From contig CP034986.1 in the NCBI GenBank assembly GCA_004026145.2, positions 2,908,255-2,972,254 on the forward strand: a DNA stretch of 64,000 nt, given 5' to 3'. The notes beneath the pieces were generated by a model that was not told the DNA's origin, searched no databases, and was given only the letters and a program-made list of their open reading frames with translations. The DNA comes from Takifugu bimaculatus (Eukaryota > Chordata > Actinopteri > Tetraodontiformes > Tetraodontidae). A program made the position numbers and the translations under genes. Shown here piece by piece: positions 51,601-63,600 of this stretch. The stretch's first letter is position 1; every line of letters begins with the position of its first letter.

Positions 51601-54600
51601 GGAAGGCCCGGGAGGAGGAGGGATGTCCTCTGACTCTCACCTTGACTGCCTTCACTGTGCCGCCGTGCACTTAGGGATTTTCCAAAGTCAGCCAGAGATA
51701 ACTGGGTCCTAAATCCACAACGCATTTTTTTTCATCTCTCCTTCTTTGCACTTTCTCTACTCCCTCTTCTCCAATTTCCTCCATCATTCTTGCTTTCCTT
51801 CCTTCCCAAGGACCACATTTGTTTGGACATTTCATTGCCTTGTACACGACTGAGAGGAGGGTGCATAAATACGTGTGTGAGGATAAAATGTGTTGCAGCT
51901 CATCAAGTGAAATGGAAAAAAAATGGTGTTCTTTTCTCTGGTCATTCGCGGTCAGGCGTGTGTTTTGTTTGCTGCTGTGTGGTACTTCATTTAAAAATAT
52001 CCCTATACCCATTAAAAAGGTGTGAAATTGCAGTGTTAATAACAAAAATCGGTAGGGCTGCCTGAGTCCGTGAAAAGCAATATTTTCTTCCTCAACTAGA
52101 AAATTTAGCGGGTGCGTCTGGGTCTTAACAAATAAATGCTGATGTTTTTCTATCTTCTCCTGACCTCTAATGCTGACAGTACGTTTGTTTTGAATCGGTC
52201 TCGTGGCCATTGTGAAAAGGGCTCCAGATTTATTTTTGAAATGATTTACCATGTATGTCCAATATTCATGCATGTTTTGATTCGATTGCTAGGGTGCAGA
52301 CGACGGTGAATATTTTATGTGTGCATTGTTTGTATGTATATATATGTGCGTCCAGATTTACCAGACCAATCAAATCATTAAACAATTCTGAATATGTATC
52401 AAGCTATGTCATGCAAAGGTCTTAGTGATTTACGTTCCAATTTGTTCATCTCGCTAAGAGGCTGATCATCATTGAATCAGCACAGTCAACCAATCTCCCC
52501 ACTGGACAGAAATGACAACTAGAAGAAGACTCTGGTGTAAAAGGAGAGAGAAATGGAAAAGAGATAAAAAATAGTCTTTAAAAACTCTCCTTTTATGCAG
52601 CGACATGACTGATGCTCTCCATGGTGCTGACATCTCTGCGGGCAGCAGGAAAGGAGCTGTCCAATGTCCTGAGTCTCTTTATTTGAGTAGCCAAGACAAA
52701 TAATGTAGCTTTCCATGTGCTACATTTTATTTAAAGGGGTCTTTTCTTGCTGGTGTGTGTTGCTGCTGGTGTCCTTTGCTGCTAGAATTGTTCCTTGATA
52801 ACAACAGAAAAAAAACCAAGGGACTTTGTTGTTGATAGAACTTACTGACATCAGCTACAAACAACATAATTTCCATTTCTATCTGAGTAACTATAAAGTC
52901 TGTTAGTTATGGTAGCACCACTTTAAGCTCACTTTACACAAAACAACAAAAATAAATTAATAAAAACAAGTAAATAAATAAAAACACACAAATGCCCATA
53001 AAAGTCAAAGCATCTACACTGATAATCATAATGGTCTGAATGTCTAACATGTATGTTCCCCTCCTAGAGGTTCTAAAAGTTTATAAAAGTAGGCAGTTAA
53101 AGTCCTGATTGCACCTAAAACCAGCTGCTTTTCATGTATGCTAACAGATCAGGCGTCAGGTTTTGCAAAGAAAGAGCTCAGCACCGTTTCAGACTCTCTG
53201 TTAAAGGAAACTTTATGAAAACTGCTGTGACCTACTCTTCACAAAAGGAAAAGGAGAAACCAGTGAACTAAATATCTTAAAGGGCCCATTCTTACAAGCC
53301 AGCAGTCTCCTTCCTCTCAACTTGGCTCCACGGGGAAAAGACCTGCTCGCTCTCATGGAACGCAGCGCGATGATGGATGTGGTAACTCTCCCTATCACCA
53401 AAGACCATCCATCCCATATATGACACGGCGGCAACCGTGCGACATCATAGATCCACTTAAGACAATAATTTACAGGACACTGTTGCTAGCTTTTCTCTCA
53501 AATCTCTTGCTAGGAGCTTTGGAATTTTAAGGAAAGCTGTTTCACACCCTCTTCTGCTTCTCCTGATCCTACTCAGCCTTTACTAGCCTTATACTCTTCC
53601 TCCTGAAAAAAAGGGAAGAGAAGCATAGCAGACAGACACGTCTGAGACCAGAGTTCGAAGGTAACTTCTTGCAATATTGCAATATCTGCACCAATGTTAA
53701 TGTTAATAAATAAATAAAAACACAATTTCAAATATCCATTACTCCGAAAAGGTTGATTATTAGCAATTATATATGATTGGCATCTTTCATCGATGTTATA
53801 AAAGTGACTTAACTGCTCAACTTTGGCAATAAAAATGGGGAAAGGTGCTAACATAAATTATTTTCCTAATTGTCCTTGCATGTAATCGTATATCATAAGC
53901 ACAACTCCTTCCAGATGTCTCTGGACAACATGCTGTATTAAATATGTAAAATGGTTTCATCTTATACATTAAAAATGTCTCCTCGGGCAGTCCTACATGC
54001 TATCAATACGCGTGCTTCCACGATGTTGGCAGTCTCCTGGAAGCGTGTGTGAAAAGAGGCGGAAAATGGGTTTTATTTCCGCCTCCCTTCCTTTCCCAAC
54101 GATGAGTCTCGGTATCAGGTTGCGGGCGGGAACCGTGTGTGTTCGACCTTGCAGTGTTGATCCACGATGTCATCTGGTGGGGTAAAGTTTTACTTTGCCA
54201 AACTTTCTCCCCCTGTTAGCTGCGCAGAGTTTGGCCAGAGCTGATCCTGGATATCAGAGTCCGGCCCAATTATGTCGGCCTGCCTCTGTCAGATTGTTTA
54301 TACCTGGCTGCACATGCGTGTTGGGAGGAGGTGGAGGGTGGCCGACTTGCACAGTGGTGTGTGTACGAGTGTGTGTGTGTGTGTGTGAGTGTGTGTCCCA
54401 TCTCTCTACCCGGGAGGCTTTTCCAGAACACACTGTTAATAAAAGTGGGCCAGGTCTGCGACTGAACGCTATTTTTATCAGAAAGCAATTTTCGGGTGTT
54501 GCCCATAAGCGGGCCCCGGTGCCTCAGACAATGGCTCCATGGTGAGGAGTCCCTCTCACCCTTGCCATTAACCTCTGCTGGACCACTTGAGAAGTCCCTA

Positions 54601-56224
54601 GCGGTCCAGGACCACTGTACAGCCAGTGGCCCGGTCCTTTTCCTGGTATTATAATGTAGATATGAAAAAAAGAAAGGAAAAAAATCACTGCCATATAGAT
54701 TCAGGATCAAAGCTATGCCTAAATATCTCAATTCAGTTCAGCTTTAGTTATAGAGCATCTTTTAAAATGAAAACAGGGAGAAAACAGGAGCAGGAACAGG
54801 CTCAAAATGCCCCCCATAGGAGCCTATGTCATATTCATTTTTTTCATTTATTCATATCCATTTTTCTCATTTTTAAATCAACTCATAGTTTGATTTCTTT
54901 GGTCTCCAAAATCAGAGGGGGAATTAATTACTTTTTAAAAACTCTTTTTAATGATTTACTAACTTTTAGGCCTAATAAGCATATCTATTTTGATTATTTC
55001 CTGGATTATAGAGGATCCTTTTGGGCGTACAAGGATTAAGGTGGGGTTGGAGCCTAGGCTAGTAGGAGTACACCCTGAATAGGCTAGCAATTTTTGTTTC
55101 ACACCTATTTAGAGGCTAATCAAGCTAATGTACTTGTAATGTACCACATTTCACAAACTTGTTGATTGTTTGGGGGTCATTGATGGATGCTAACATCGAT
55201 AGCAGTATGGTAGGTGTAATTCTCAGGACAAACAAAAGGTGAGGACGAAATGACAGGTCAAACTTCTTTTTGGCCCCTAACCCGAAGAGGAAAGAGTGAG
55301 CCAGAGCAGGAAATAAGCCAAGGACAGAGAGGAAGACAGGTTTATATATGCGGAATAAAGAATATTTTAGGTGACAAAAAGTGACGCATGGATGGACAAC
55401 AGAGGCAAGTAGAGACCAGCCATCCAGACGGAGGGTGGGTGAGACAGCATGAAGAGCAAGACAGATCACCTTCTGCCACCAAATTAGGCAACTGCAATTG
55501 CCAGATGTTAAATCTGTCAATCAACCCACCTTGTCCTTCAGGTGTCATCGGCTGGAATTCTTTCTTGTGGTTTTAAACCAATTTTCAGGTGCCAGTAGGC
55601 GCCTTCTCCACTTCACTGCTGCACCTCTATTATCTTTGTGTTTTGTCCTCTTGGAAACAATGGGCTCACATCATGACAAAAGGGCGTCCACGTTGTGATG
55701 TAGTGCACCCTTCCAGCTCCCTAAGTATTGATTTTGTGCACAACAATGCACAGATTCACAAAAGGAGGACGGGTTGGGTGTGGAATGTGGAGGCAGATCT
55801 GATGGTGCAAAAAGATATTTCAATTCAAAAGTCGGCCTTTTTCACTCAAACCTTATTTAAAATGAAGAGGGATCAACATCAACTTTATTTATATAGCATC
55901 TCTAACAATGACGATCATCTTGAGGCACTTATGACTCACCTGTCGACAAGGAACACTGAAGGAAGCTGCGTTTTAAGTCTCAATAGGTTGGCCTGTTAAC
56001 TGAAAGTTTGGTGGTTCAGGGACGGGCAGTGAAACATTTCAATGCATATATTTGCCTTTTTCGCCCAAACCTTTTTATTTATTTTTAAAAGAAATGGTAT
56101 TCAATTCAACTTTGCTTAAAAAGCATCCCTAACAATGAAGAGCAGCGCTAGGCCCTTGAGGCTCACCACCTCACAGTGGTGGAACTGGCACATCCAGTCT
56201 CTGTGGCGCAATAGGTCAGCGCAG

Positions 56225-56263
<39 letters not shown>

Positions 56264-59200
56264 AGGGACGGCTCGATAACACTTCTAATGCTTGTCTTTT
56301 TCACCCAAATTCAATTAATCTTTGCTTATAGAGAGAGCAAGATGTGGCCTTTTCCAACACCACTGTTGGAGCACTCTACCACTAGTGTTACATCCACTCC
56401 AAGTCAACACAGACTTGGATATTGAAGCAATGCCAGTGAAATAACAGAAACCTTTTTGATTTCAAAAGAGGAATCAGGAAAATAAACAAAACATGGTAGG
56501 TTACAATCAGGATTGTCTCTAGGTTCTCTGGCAATACCTGGAAAATGACCTCTAAAATAAGCAAAAGTGTCAGGAAAATCTTCTGTAATAGGAAGAAACC
56601 TTGAGCAGGACCAGACTCAGCTGCCAGTACACTGGAGTTGGTTTACTGCACATACTCAGCAGGGTGCCAGCAGTGCTTGGGGGGGGGGGGGGCTAGGGGT
56701 TATGTCGTCTACAAACCAGGGCAGCCATGATAGGTATGCCAAACTGGTGTTTGCTTTAATGGCTGTTTTTTGCATCATAAGTTAGCCTGTAAGCCAATTT
56801 CAGCTACACAGTGATTGAAATATCTTCTTATTGTGTTTTCGTGATATTTTCTTTGTGCGAGATGTGTTGTGTGCCTTTTGCTGACCAGTCATTCGAACTA
56901 AATCAAAAGTGACAGGTGGTAAATATATTTCTTGGATGTTTGTGCTAATTTTGGATTTAAATTCAGGAAGTCGCAAAGCGAAGGAGACGGCTGAACCATA
57001 AACAGCTTCGTAATGGTGCCAATAGGCTACGCAGAAGCATAATGAGCCTTTAATACCTGACAACTTAATGGCAAATATCAGCAAGGATGGAGTATTGGTA
57101 ACATGTTTCTTGTGAAGTGTGACACCCGTCACATTTAATCAAATGTGGCACAATAGGGAACTGAAAGGATGGCTGTTCAACCACACCCAGGGAGGCTAAA
57201 TGTTCACAAACTATTATGTATAACTCTACCACCTGGGCAACAACAACACAGACTTTTTGTGGATTCTAAAATAAAACCTTAAAGCAATCAAAACAAATGA
57301 AGACATTCAATTGTTGTTATTTAAATAGAGGAGGTGCTTCATTCTCAAATCCTTTTAATAAGGGTTTTAATTAATCTGCTTCTCTCTAACTGTCTCTCTT
57401 AAGTCAATTTTACTCAAGATGCTTTCTTTCCTCTTCGAACTACCCCATGGGCTCTTATGTGGCCCCTATATAAAGTTATTTAAGTTCAATTAAATTGAAT
57501 TACAATATTGATTTGTATCATTATTTAATACAAAGGTGATGCAAAGACATGAGAAAAATGAGTATTTCTAAACAAAACATATAAATGCTTTGAATCTCAA
57601 GTGATTTGTTTGGGTTGATTGTCTTCATTTTTGCTTTAAGCACCCATTTTGACTTCCTGACTTTTTCCCCTCCCTTTTTGTTGCTAGCTAAATGCTAAAA
57701 AGTTTTTCATTTGGGGAAAAAAAGAGATCAAATGAAGCAGTTCTTGAAATTGAATTATTAATAACATCAGTTTTCTTTTGCCATTAAAACCAATTTACTT
57801 CAATCAGCCAACTGGAGTCAAAGTTCTGCTAATTTGACTGGCCTCTCTTGGACCGATCATCCCGTAACCTTGATCAGAGAATCTGACAACCCATCCCTAA
57901 TCAATGTAACTTCAAAAGGCTGCATAACTAATTAAAACGTGGCAGTTTTCTCCTCTCCCTGGTTGAACAAGAAAAAAATGACCTACAAATACAGAAATTT
58001 TAGTTTCCATAGGTCTTCAGGGGATGAGATCCATGCACGCTCTAGCGCTTACGTAACACACTCTCGTGGCAGTTCGCCACCTCTCTCCAGACCTGGAGGG
58101 CAACAACCTGAAAACACGCGTTCGTCCTCTGTTTCTGCTCTTTGTCTCCTTCATCTCACACTCCGGCACTCACATCTGCACACTGCTGCATCAGAGCTGC
58201 ACCTCTTTTGTCCTCTGTCCTCTCTCATCTCACAGAACCTGGTTACCTTTCCTCCCCTCGATTTTCCTGTGGTTCCATTCTGAAAATGGGACACCTTTCT
58301 TCTTGCCCCAGTGCAAATATCCTGCATATCACTTTGTGTGTGTGCATTCAAGGTCTCTGGGAGTTGTGCAAGGACCATTTCCTGGGACTCATTAAGGAGA
58401 GGTTTGTTTTTTACTATTTTTTTCCAGTGACTTCTTGGAATAAACTAACCACAAGAGCCATTTCTGAATAACAATAGAAGAAATTTGGGCATGAAGACAT
58501 TGTGATACCCTTTACGACCATCAGATAAGCTTTTCTATCCCTATTTTAAGGCTGCATCATAAACAAACATAACAGAGTTGATAAGCCCCTCCCCTTTTAA
58601 CTTATTTGTAGTTTGAGGTGTGTTTGGGGCGTTTAAAACTTTTTTTTTGAGGCTTGGCCACTTCCTCAACCTGCATAACTGCTGCTGACACTGTTGTTGG
58701 CTGTAGGCATCTCATCCACTTGTTGCACACCAGCAGGTAATAGGTGCAGAACCCCGTTCCTGCCTCCTGAGTGGTTGGAACACTCTGTGGTGGTTTGGGG
58801 AAGCTGAAGGTTCACAACTGTTTCTGTATTTTTCTGGGAGGGTTTAAAGTAGGGGGTCTCCAAGAACCTGAGTTTTTCACTATCCTGTCATGAGACAAGC
58901 TGCTAACTTTTTTTTTTTGTTTAAACTTAATCTTTGTTATAACTTTTGAGATGTGTTTTAGGCATCACACTGTCAGCTTTCTGCATCCCATGTGATGCAA
59001 TAAAGCTGACTTTGCTACTTAGTTGTGATTTAAGTAAATAAATATTTATTATGGGTGCATTAGTGCTTTAAGTATATCCAAATTAATTCACGCACCAAAT
59101 CCCAACTGTTGTTGCATGACTCGGTTATAGGTATTCTGTAGGATGCGAGATTTTTCATCTTTTTCCACAGCTATGCTTTCCTGTTTGGTTTGAATGCTGC

Positions 59201-60611
59201 TATATTTCTTCACAAGCGCAACAAGCTGGGTCAAAATAACCTGAAAACAGAAGCTCCGTGGCTTTGGAAATATAAAATAAAACCTGATCTTTAATTGGAA
59301 GACACTGGTTAAAAGTCTGCCCCAAAATAATCCGTGCACAAGCCTTTCAAGTGAAGTACTTTGTGAATAACTGTAAATCAAACCAAAGCTGCAATCCACC
59401 AGAGGTTTTCTCTTCTGCCAGGAAAATACCTGCTTTTCCTGGGTTCTCAAGCTGTTTCTCAATACTCCGCACTTGAAGTTTGCACTTTCCATCATTGCTG
59501 TTGTTGTTGCTGGTCGGGGTGAAAAGCATTGTGGGATGCCTGACTGTTCCAAGTCCACACAATTTTTGTCTGATGCATACTTGATAAAATGGGTGGAACA
59601 AATACTTTGCAGTATTTCCATACATACATAGATTTTCAAACAGAGCGGTGACTGATGACATTTCCCAAGCACTCGAAAACGCAAGTCCCGACCAATTTCC
59701 TCCATAAAAGCAGCCGTCTGAGGGGCAGGACAGAAACCTGGCTGGATAGCAGGCCTCATAGGACCGGGTTAATGACCGCTGTTGTAGACTGTTGAAGGAG
59801 TCCAGACATGTGGATGTCTCAGCAGTTTTAGGCTCAAATTCTATCCTGCTTTTCCAGCAAAGAAGATTTTTTTTCCCATTGTACCTCAGCTGAATTATGC
59901 TGCCTTGATCCACCTGATAGTATCTCTCTCCCACCCCCCGCCCCATCTGTGACAGCGCATTGAAGTGAGCACGCCGATGCACTTCAAACAGGATCCCACA
60001 CACCATGCCTGCACGCCACGAGGAAGAAGGCCGCAAAGAAGAGCTTCCGCCGTCATCGCTACAATGCAACTTGATCCTCCCTCTCGCCTCAGCTTCTATC
60101 GTGCTCCGAGATCTGTGTCTTTTCTGTACCGCTGCCTCTGCTCTGATCGTCGACAGGAAAGCGTTTGATGTGGAGACGCGTGCAGACGTTAACAAGTAGC
60201 TCTGGTGATGTCGGATTGTTCAAAGTAGAAGCAAAGTGTCAAGAACAACAGCTCAGATTTGATTCAATTCTTTTACCTTTAAAGGTGAAACAATTAAGAG
60301 TCCATAATGCTGCAGACATACTTAAGCACCATTAAAAATGCATGTTTCGCTGTCATGCGCAGGCCTTTACGCCGTGTTTAATAAACTAGTACAAAAAGCC
60401 AGAGAGTAGGGGCAATATTTTTACCCAGAACTTGAGTAAGGACTTTGCATGGTTTTTAAAAGCTTCCCAGCATGACTGCAGATGTACAGGGCATGCGACG
60501 GCCGTACCGATGTGTAGAGGTAGCCCTCGCTGTTCATGGCGACGTACAGCCCCGTCTTGGTGCTCTGGATGGCAACGATCCGGAGCCCCACAGGAATCAA
60601 GTTGAACTGCA
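45609..60611 (-). CDS. fgf11: FGF homologous factor, FGF11-like; last three coding exons only
   Basis: Exons on the minus strand are 60508-60611 (104 bp), 46571-46769 (199 bp) and 45609-45751 (143 bp with stop). The 104 and 199 bp lengths equal the conserved exons 3 and 4 of the FGF11-14 family as I know them. They encode QFNLIPVGLRIV, MNSEGYLYTS, FTPECKFKESVFENYYV, YRQTQSGRAWY, MKGNRVKKTKGAAHFLPK and then MYREPSLHDV with a serine/lysine-rich tail. These intracellular FGFs lack a signal peptide and bind the C-terminal tails of voltage-gated sodium channels instead of FGF receptors. FHF identity is firm. FGF11 is chosen over FGF12-14 mainly from synteny with CHRNB1 and the HFLPKLIE segment. 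Exon 2 (about 111 bp) and exon 1 were not found up to 64000 and must lie to the right. Intron 3 is about 13.7 kb. Confidence 0.88.
46930..47130 (+). repeat. Teleost repeat with ccctaaccctaa run and (CA)n
   Basis: 'gtctctaccctaaccctaactttcccagctaatcccctaacctaaaccc' is followed by a (CA)n array at 47046-47094. It is the same dispersed family as 14080-14440 (reversed) and 51310-51530. Confidence 0.6.
48520..48830 (-). repeat. Teleost interspersed repeat in fgf11 intron 3
   Basis: Segment 'accatccatcttctaacattttatccctta ... gcagggtacaccctggccagtcaacagctcattacagggc ... actgtgggaggaaactggggcac ... gaattccttgctgtgag' is the long, ordered form of the family seen truncated at 9088-9255 and 17690-17835. 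Confidence 0.7.
49030..49440 (+). mobile_element. Degenerate 3' end of a LINE (CR1/L2/Rex1-like reverse transcriptase tail)
   Basis: The fragments read 'ctccaggcctccttggatacaaagcacttcatgggctagaacc' (YKALHGLEP-like) and, near the end, 'ctccttggagatctatgaaagaagacttaaaacacatc' (a NSLEIYERRLKTHL-like peptide). These resemble the C-terminal 'ALHGLAP...FKSRLKTYLF' region of fish non-LTR retrotransposon proteins. Frames are broken throughout. The exact clade cannot be fixed without a search. Confidence 0.55.
51310..51530 (+). repeat. Teleost 'gtggggatttcaatagat...ccctaaccctaa' repeat
   Basis: A C13 run and (CA)n at 51330-51358 are followed by 'ctttgtggggatttcaatagatataatgcgttcccagctccctaccctaaac ... 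cctaaccctaaaacag'. This matches the common fish element whose other copies are at 14080-14440 and 46930-47130. Confidence 0.65.
54357..54400. repeat. (GT)n microsatellite in fgf11 intron 3
   Basis: Interrupted GT repeat. Similar interrupted GT/CA arrays lie at 50028-50080, 47046-47094 and 62818-62872, all in fgf11 introns. Confidence 0.9.
55977..56025 (+). pseudogene. Decayed tRNA-Asn copy with internal deletions
   Basis: The segment 'gtctcaataggttggcctgttaactgaaagtttggtggttcagggacgg' aligns to the intact gene at 56197 with three deletions: the end of the acceptor stem and D arm, part of the D/anticodon arm junction, and nine bases of the T loop and stem. It keeps the anticodon loop CTGTTAA. 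Confidence 0.7.
56197..56270 (+). tRNA. tRNA-Asn (anticodon GTT)
   Basis: The 74-base sequence folds as a cloverleaf. The acceptor stem GTCTCTG pairs with CAGGGAC (one G-T wobble), the D stem is GCGC/GCGC, the T stem GGTGG/CCACC, and the anticodon loop CTGTTAA has GTT at 56231-56233. The B box reads GGTTCAAGCCC. It differs from the usual vertebrate tRNA-Asn by a G-A mismatch at the top of the anticodon stem and by D-loop changes. A T5 run at about 56297-56301 could terminate RNA polymerase III. It lies in fgf11 intron 3 on the opposite strand. It could be active or a young pseudogene. Confidence 0.8.
56515..56700 (+). repeat. Teleost interspersed repeat fragment and G-run
   Basis: 'gtaataggaagaaaccttgagcaggaccagactcagctgcc' belongs to the family at 23375-23590. 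It is followed by a run of 13 G near 56680-56692. Confidence 0.5.
59088..60195 (-). CDS. Unrecognised nested open frames, candidate gene
   Basis: Two long minus-strand frames overlap here: 282 codons (60195-59347) and 223 codons (59759-59088). Neither resembles a family I know. Splice signals suggest a structure in which the terminal exon is 59088-59240: an acceptor ttctgttttcag precedes a 50-residue frame (VILTQLVALVKKY...), rich in charged residues and likely helical. A possible donor, CAG/gtattt at 59430, closes a 189-bp intron in phase. A second in-phase partner is 59914-60006, starting MVCGILFEVHRR with a good Kozak context and donor CAG/gtggat. An AATAAA on the minus strand lies at 59045-59050, 38 bases after the stop. 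The 5' part (59940-60190) is CpG-richer than its surroundings. It lies within fgf11 intron 3 on the same strand. It could be a nested gene, a decayed retrocopy or chance. Confidence 0.25.
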
Positions 60612-63600
60612 CTGCAAAATAAAAGACACAAAAAAGAAGAAAAAGAAAGTTATTGTTGTTCTTGTTCTGAAACTCCCAGGGCTTTCTCATCCACATCCAC
60701 CCTACTCCCCCACCCCCACCACCCTGTGTGCTCTGCAGAGCATATCTGTCAAAGGTGAGGATGTGATGTGTCTGGAAAAGAAGAGGAAGAGGCAGGGGAG
60801 GATTAGCGGGGATTTCGGGAGGGGGAATGGAGCCCGGATGCCACTACAGCAGAGGTCGCTGGGAAAAAAAATAACAGGAGTGACAGGATGGAGAATTCCT
60901 GTCTGAGAGAGAGAGAGAGCACGGGAGGGGGGAGATATGGAGAAAGGCTCAGCAGAGGCAGTAAATTGCAAAGTCTCCTGAATTCATTTCCCTCTGTCCT
61001 GATACGAAAAACAACACTTCCTTACGCGTCTCGTTTCCCTGGCGTGGAATATTGAATTTTGCACAGCACAAGCCAACATTTAATCTGACCTCTGCAAGGC
61101 CGAGTGTAGGCGCGCACGTTACTTTACAGGCATCTGCACTGTAATCAGTGTCACACATGCAAAATGCACTCCTGCACTTGCTGGTCGACTCTACATGCTT
61201 GGAATTTCCATGCGGGGTCTTCCTCAGAGCACTTGCATGGATGCAGCGTGATGAAAGTGGTCAGAGTGTGCATGCTCGCCATGGCAACTCATCATTGCTA
61301 GGTCCCTGGACTCTTTGGATTGGAATTAACACAAGCCAAATGCATCATATCTAAAAAAAAATCGTATTTATTTAACAGGTTACTGCTAAAATTGTGTCTT
61401 TAGTTGCACAGTTATGGTTCACTTCTTGCCGTGGCCAATATTAGACTGAAAATAAGATCAGATTTTTATAAAGGACTGTGTAACTAAAAGAAAAAATTAG
61501 GGGAAAGTGACACTATTCAGAGAGAATGAGCTCAGGTGGACCATTTTGGTCGCTTCAATTTGTAATTTCAATCTTGATTTCTCCTGCTGCAGCTGCGTCA
61601 CTCTCACGAGATCATGTTCAGTGCCTCTGTGTCTGTCAAAAGTTATTGTTCACTACGCTCTGCTGCCCTTCTGCCAGCTGACTCTTTGCAATGACACGAT
61701 TGTGGTTTGACGTCCCCAATCCCCCCTCTTTAAAATGTGTTTCTATAAGTCCTGTCTTAGCAAAGCGTCAGCCTCACAGGTTTGTGCAGCACTAGAAACA
61801 TGGTAAACGTAAAGGCACCGCAAATATTCAGGAATTTAGATGACAATAAATGTAATTCAATTCAGAAATATCTTAATACCGAAATATCTTAAACTTAAAT
61901 TTTAGGAAATCTGGCTAATTCTGCAAACATTTCTTTTTTTGCTTTTTGTTTTTATCAAAGTAGCAATTTAACTTGCATTTGCTTTTAGCATCCTAAAAAA
62001 TTATATTTCAAAGGCACCATATCTTACGTTTTCTTTTTTACTTTTACATTTTTTACCTCCTTTATTTCACTCTTTCAATCATGATTTTGAGGTATAAGGT
62101 TATTTTCCCATTCTACAGTCATGTCTTATCAATGCTAGCCTGACCATCGTTTGCAAAAGGTCAATATAAATGGATCTCTTCTAAAATTCAGACGTTTTAG
62201 TCTAATTTAACATTTTTAACAGACAACATGAAATAACTACATGGATCTTCAATGCAAGAGGACAACTAGCTTCTATTCCATGAGCCTAGGTGGAAATGTT
62301 AATAAAGTACCTATTTTTTTGGATGATGATGGATTTTGTGTATTGAGAAAAGTGTAATATCAGGGAGATGTTGAAGATACATACGGTCATTGGGTGCTAT
62401 TAAACAGATTGAATTAAAGTCAAGGCTTGTGGCAGAATAATGGATGGAAGTTATTACACTTACCATCCAAAAAATATTCTTCTTTCATAAATATTAATCT
62501 CTATTTAACGCTCATTTTCTGCCGGTTGAGTAAAGCTAGTGCACACATCGACTAAATGTTACATAGTTTGGCTTTTGGCCCAAAACTTTTCAGGCTGCCC
62601 AATCTCACATGAAATCAGAATTAGGTCCACGGTCAAGTCTCAAGCCGAGGGTGACCAATAAATCAGGACAGATGTCATGCTAAAAGTCAAAATGTAATGA
62701 AAGCTCTAGACCCCTTGCTTCTGTTTGCTGGATCGATTCCTGCATCTCAAAGAGTCAGTTTGGCAAATGAGCACGGCTGTCACCAAAGACCACGGCCAGG
62801 ATGACAAATAGAGCAGGACACACACACACGCACACACACACTCTCACACACACACACACTCTTTCTCTTCTTCCCTGTGTCCTCCCTTACCTGTTTTTCA
62901 GTGTCTTGCAATGACATCGCATTACCTTCATGCACAACGGATAGACCACCACATGTGCACTGGGTTCAAAAATAAAATGCAAAATAAAGAGGGACATTTC
63001 TCATATGTGTTCAATCTATGCCCCCTGGAGTAAGAGTCATACTTCAGGGGAATAGTTTGTATGGTAGTTTCACATTCAGTTCGTCCCCTTAACCCAAGCT
63101 GTAATGGAACTCTACTTTATCAGCTAATAATATGCCGGGCATTATATTCGATGTGGGAGGTATTATAGCGGTGCTTTTTTGAGGTGCTCAGCTTGAGAAA
63201 TGACTCTATTTGCAAGGAGACCATTTTCTTTTTCTTTTGCTGGGAGATTCAGAGATTTTCCTTTAGGATAAAACCTTGTAGAATGGATGTCCAATGAAAA
63301 AAATGTACAAGTTTAATATACTGTCAGAAAGTTGTATTGAGATTACATGACTAAGTGAAAATTGAGCTCTCATTGCACATCAATGCCACAACTACTACTA
63401 TCAAAAACCCAACTTTTTTCACACTATTACTGTCAGTGCAATAATGGGCAATTTTGTGTCATTCCAGTGTTGCAGCTTGCTTTTCCACAAACAGAAAAGT
63501 GACAACATGCTCTGTGCCAGTCTCACAATAGCAATATAGCCTAACTGCCTGTCTAAAAACAATATTTTCCAAGCATTGGTACAAGACATCATGAATGTGA

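Larger units (their letters stand above)
55790..56335 (+). repeat. Tandem repeat block carrying tRNA-Asn sequence
   Basis: Two adjacent units share, in the same order, 'ctttttc(a/g)c(t/c)caaacctt', 'caactttatttatatagcatctctaacaatga' or its variant, 'gaggc...ctcacc', and a tRNA-Asn-derived part. The first unit's tRNA part is deleted (55977-56025) and the second is nearly intact (56197-56270). A third partial unit starts near 56286. The tRNA parts are 220 bases apart. Confidence 0.65.

Noticed and set aside
51671..52273. 200-codon open frame on the minus strand in fgf11 intron 3
   Set aside because: No recognisable domain, no splice sites at sensible places, and composition typical of AT-rich intron. 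One frame of this length in 64 kb is borderline by chance; kept out of the gene list.
54195..54731. Long frames on both strands around a GT repeat
   Set aside because: They run through the microsatellite, which lacks stops in some frames, so they are artefacts of the repeat.
59914..60195. Alternative first exon of fgf11
   Set aside because: It lies downstream of fgf11 exon 3 on the transcribed strand, so it cannot precede exon 2 or 3 in an fgf11 mRNA.
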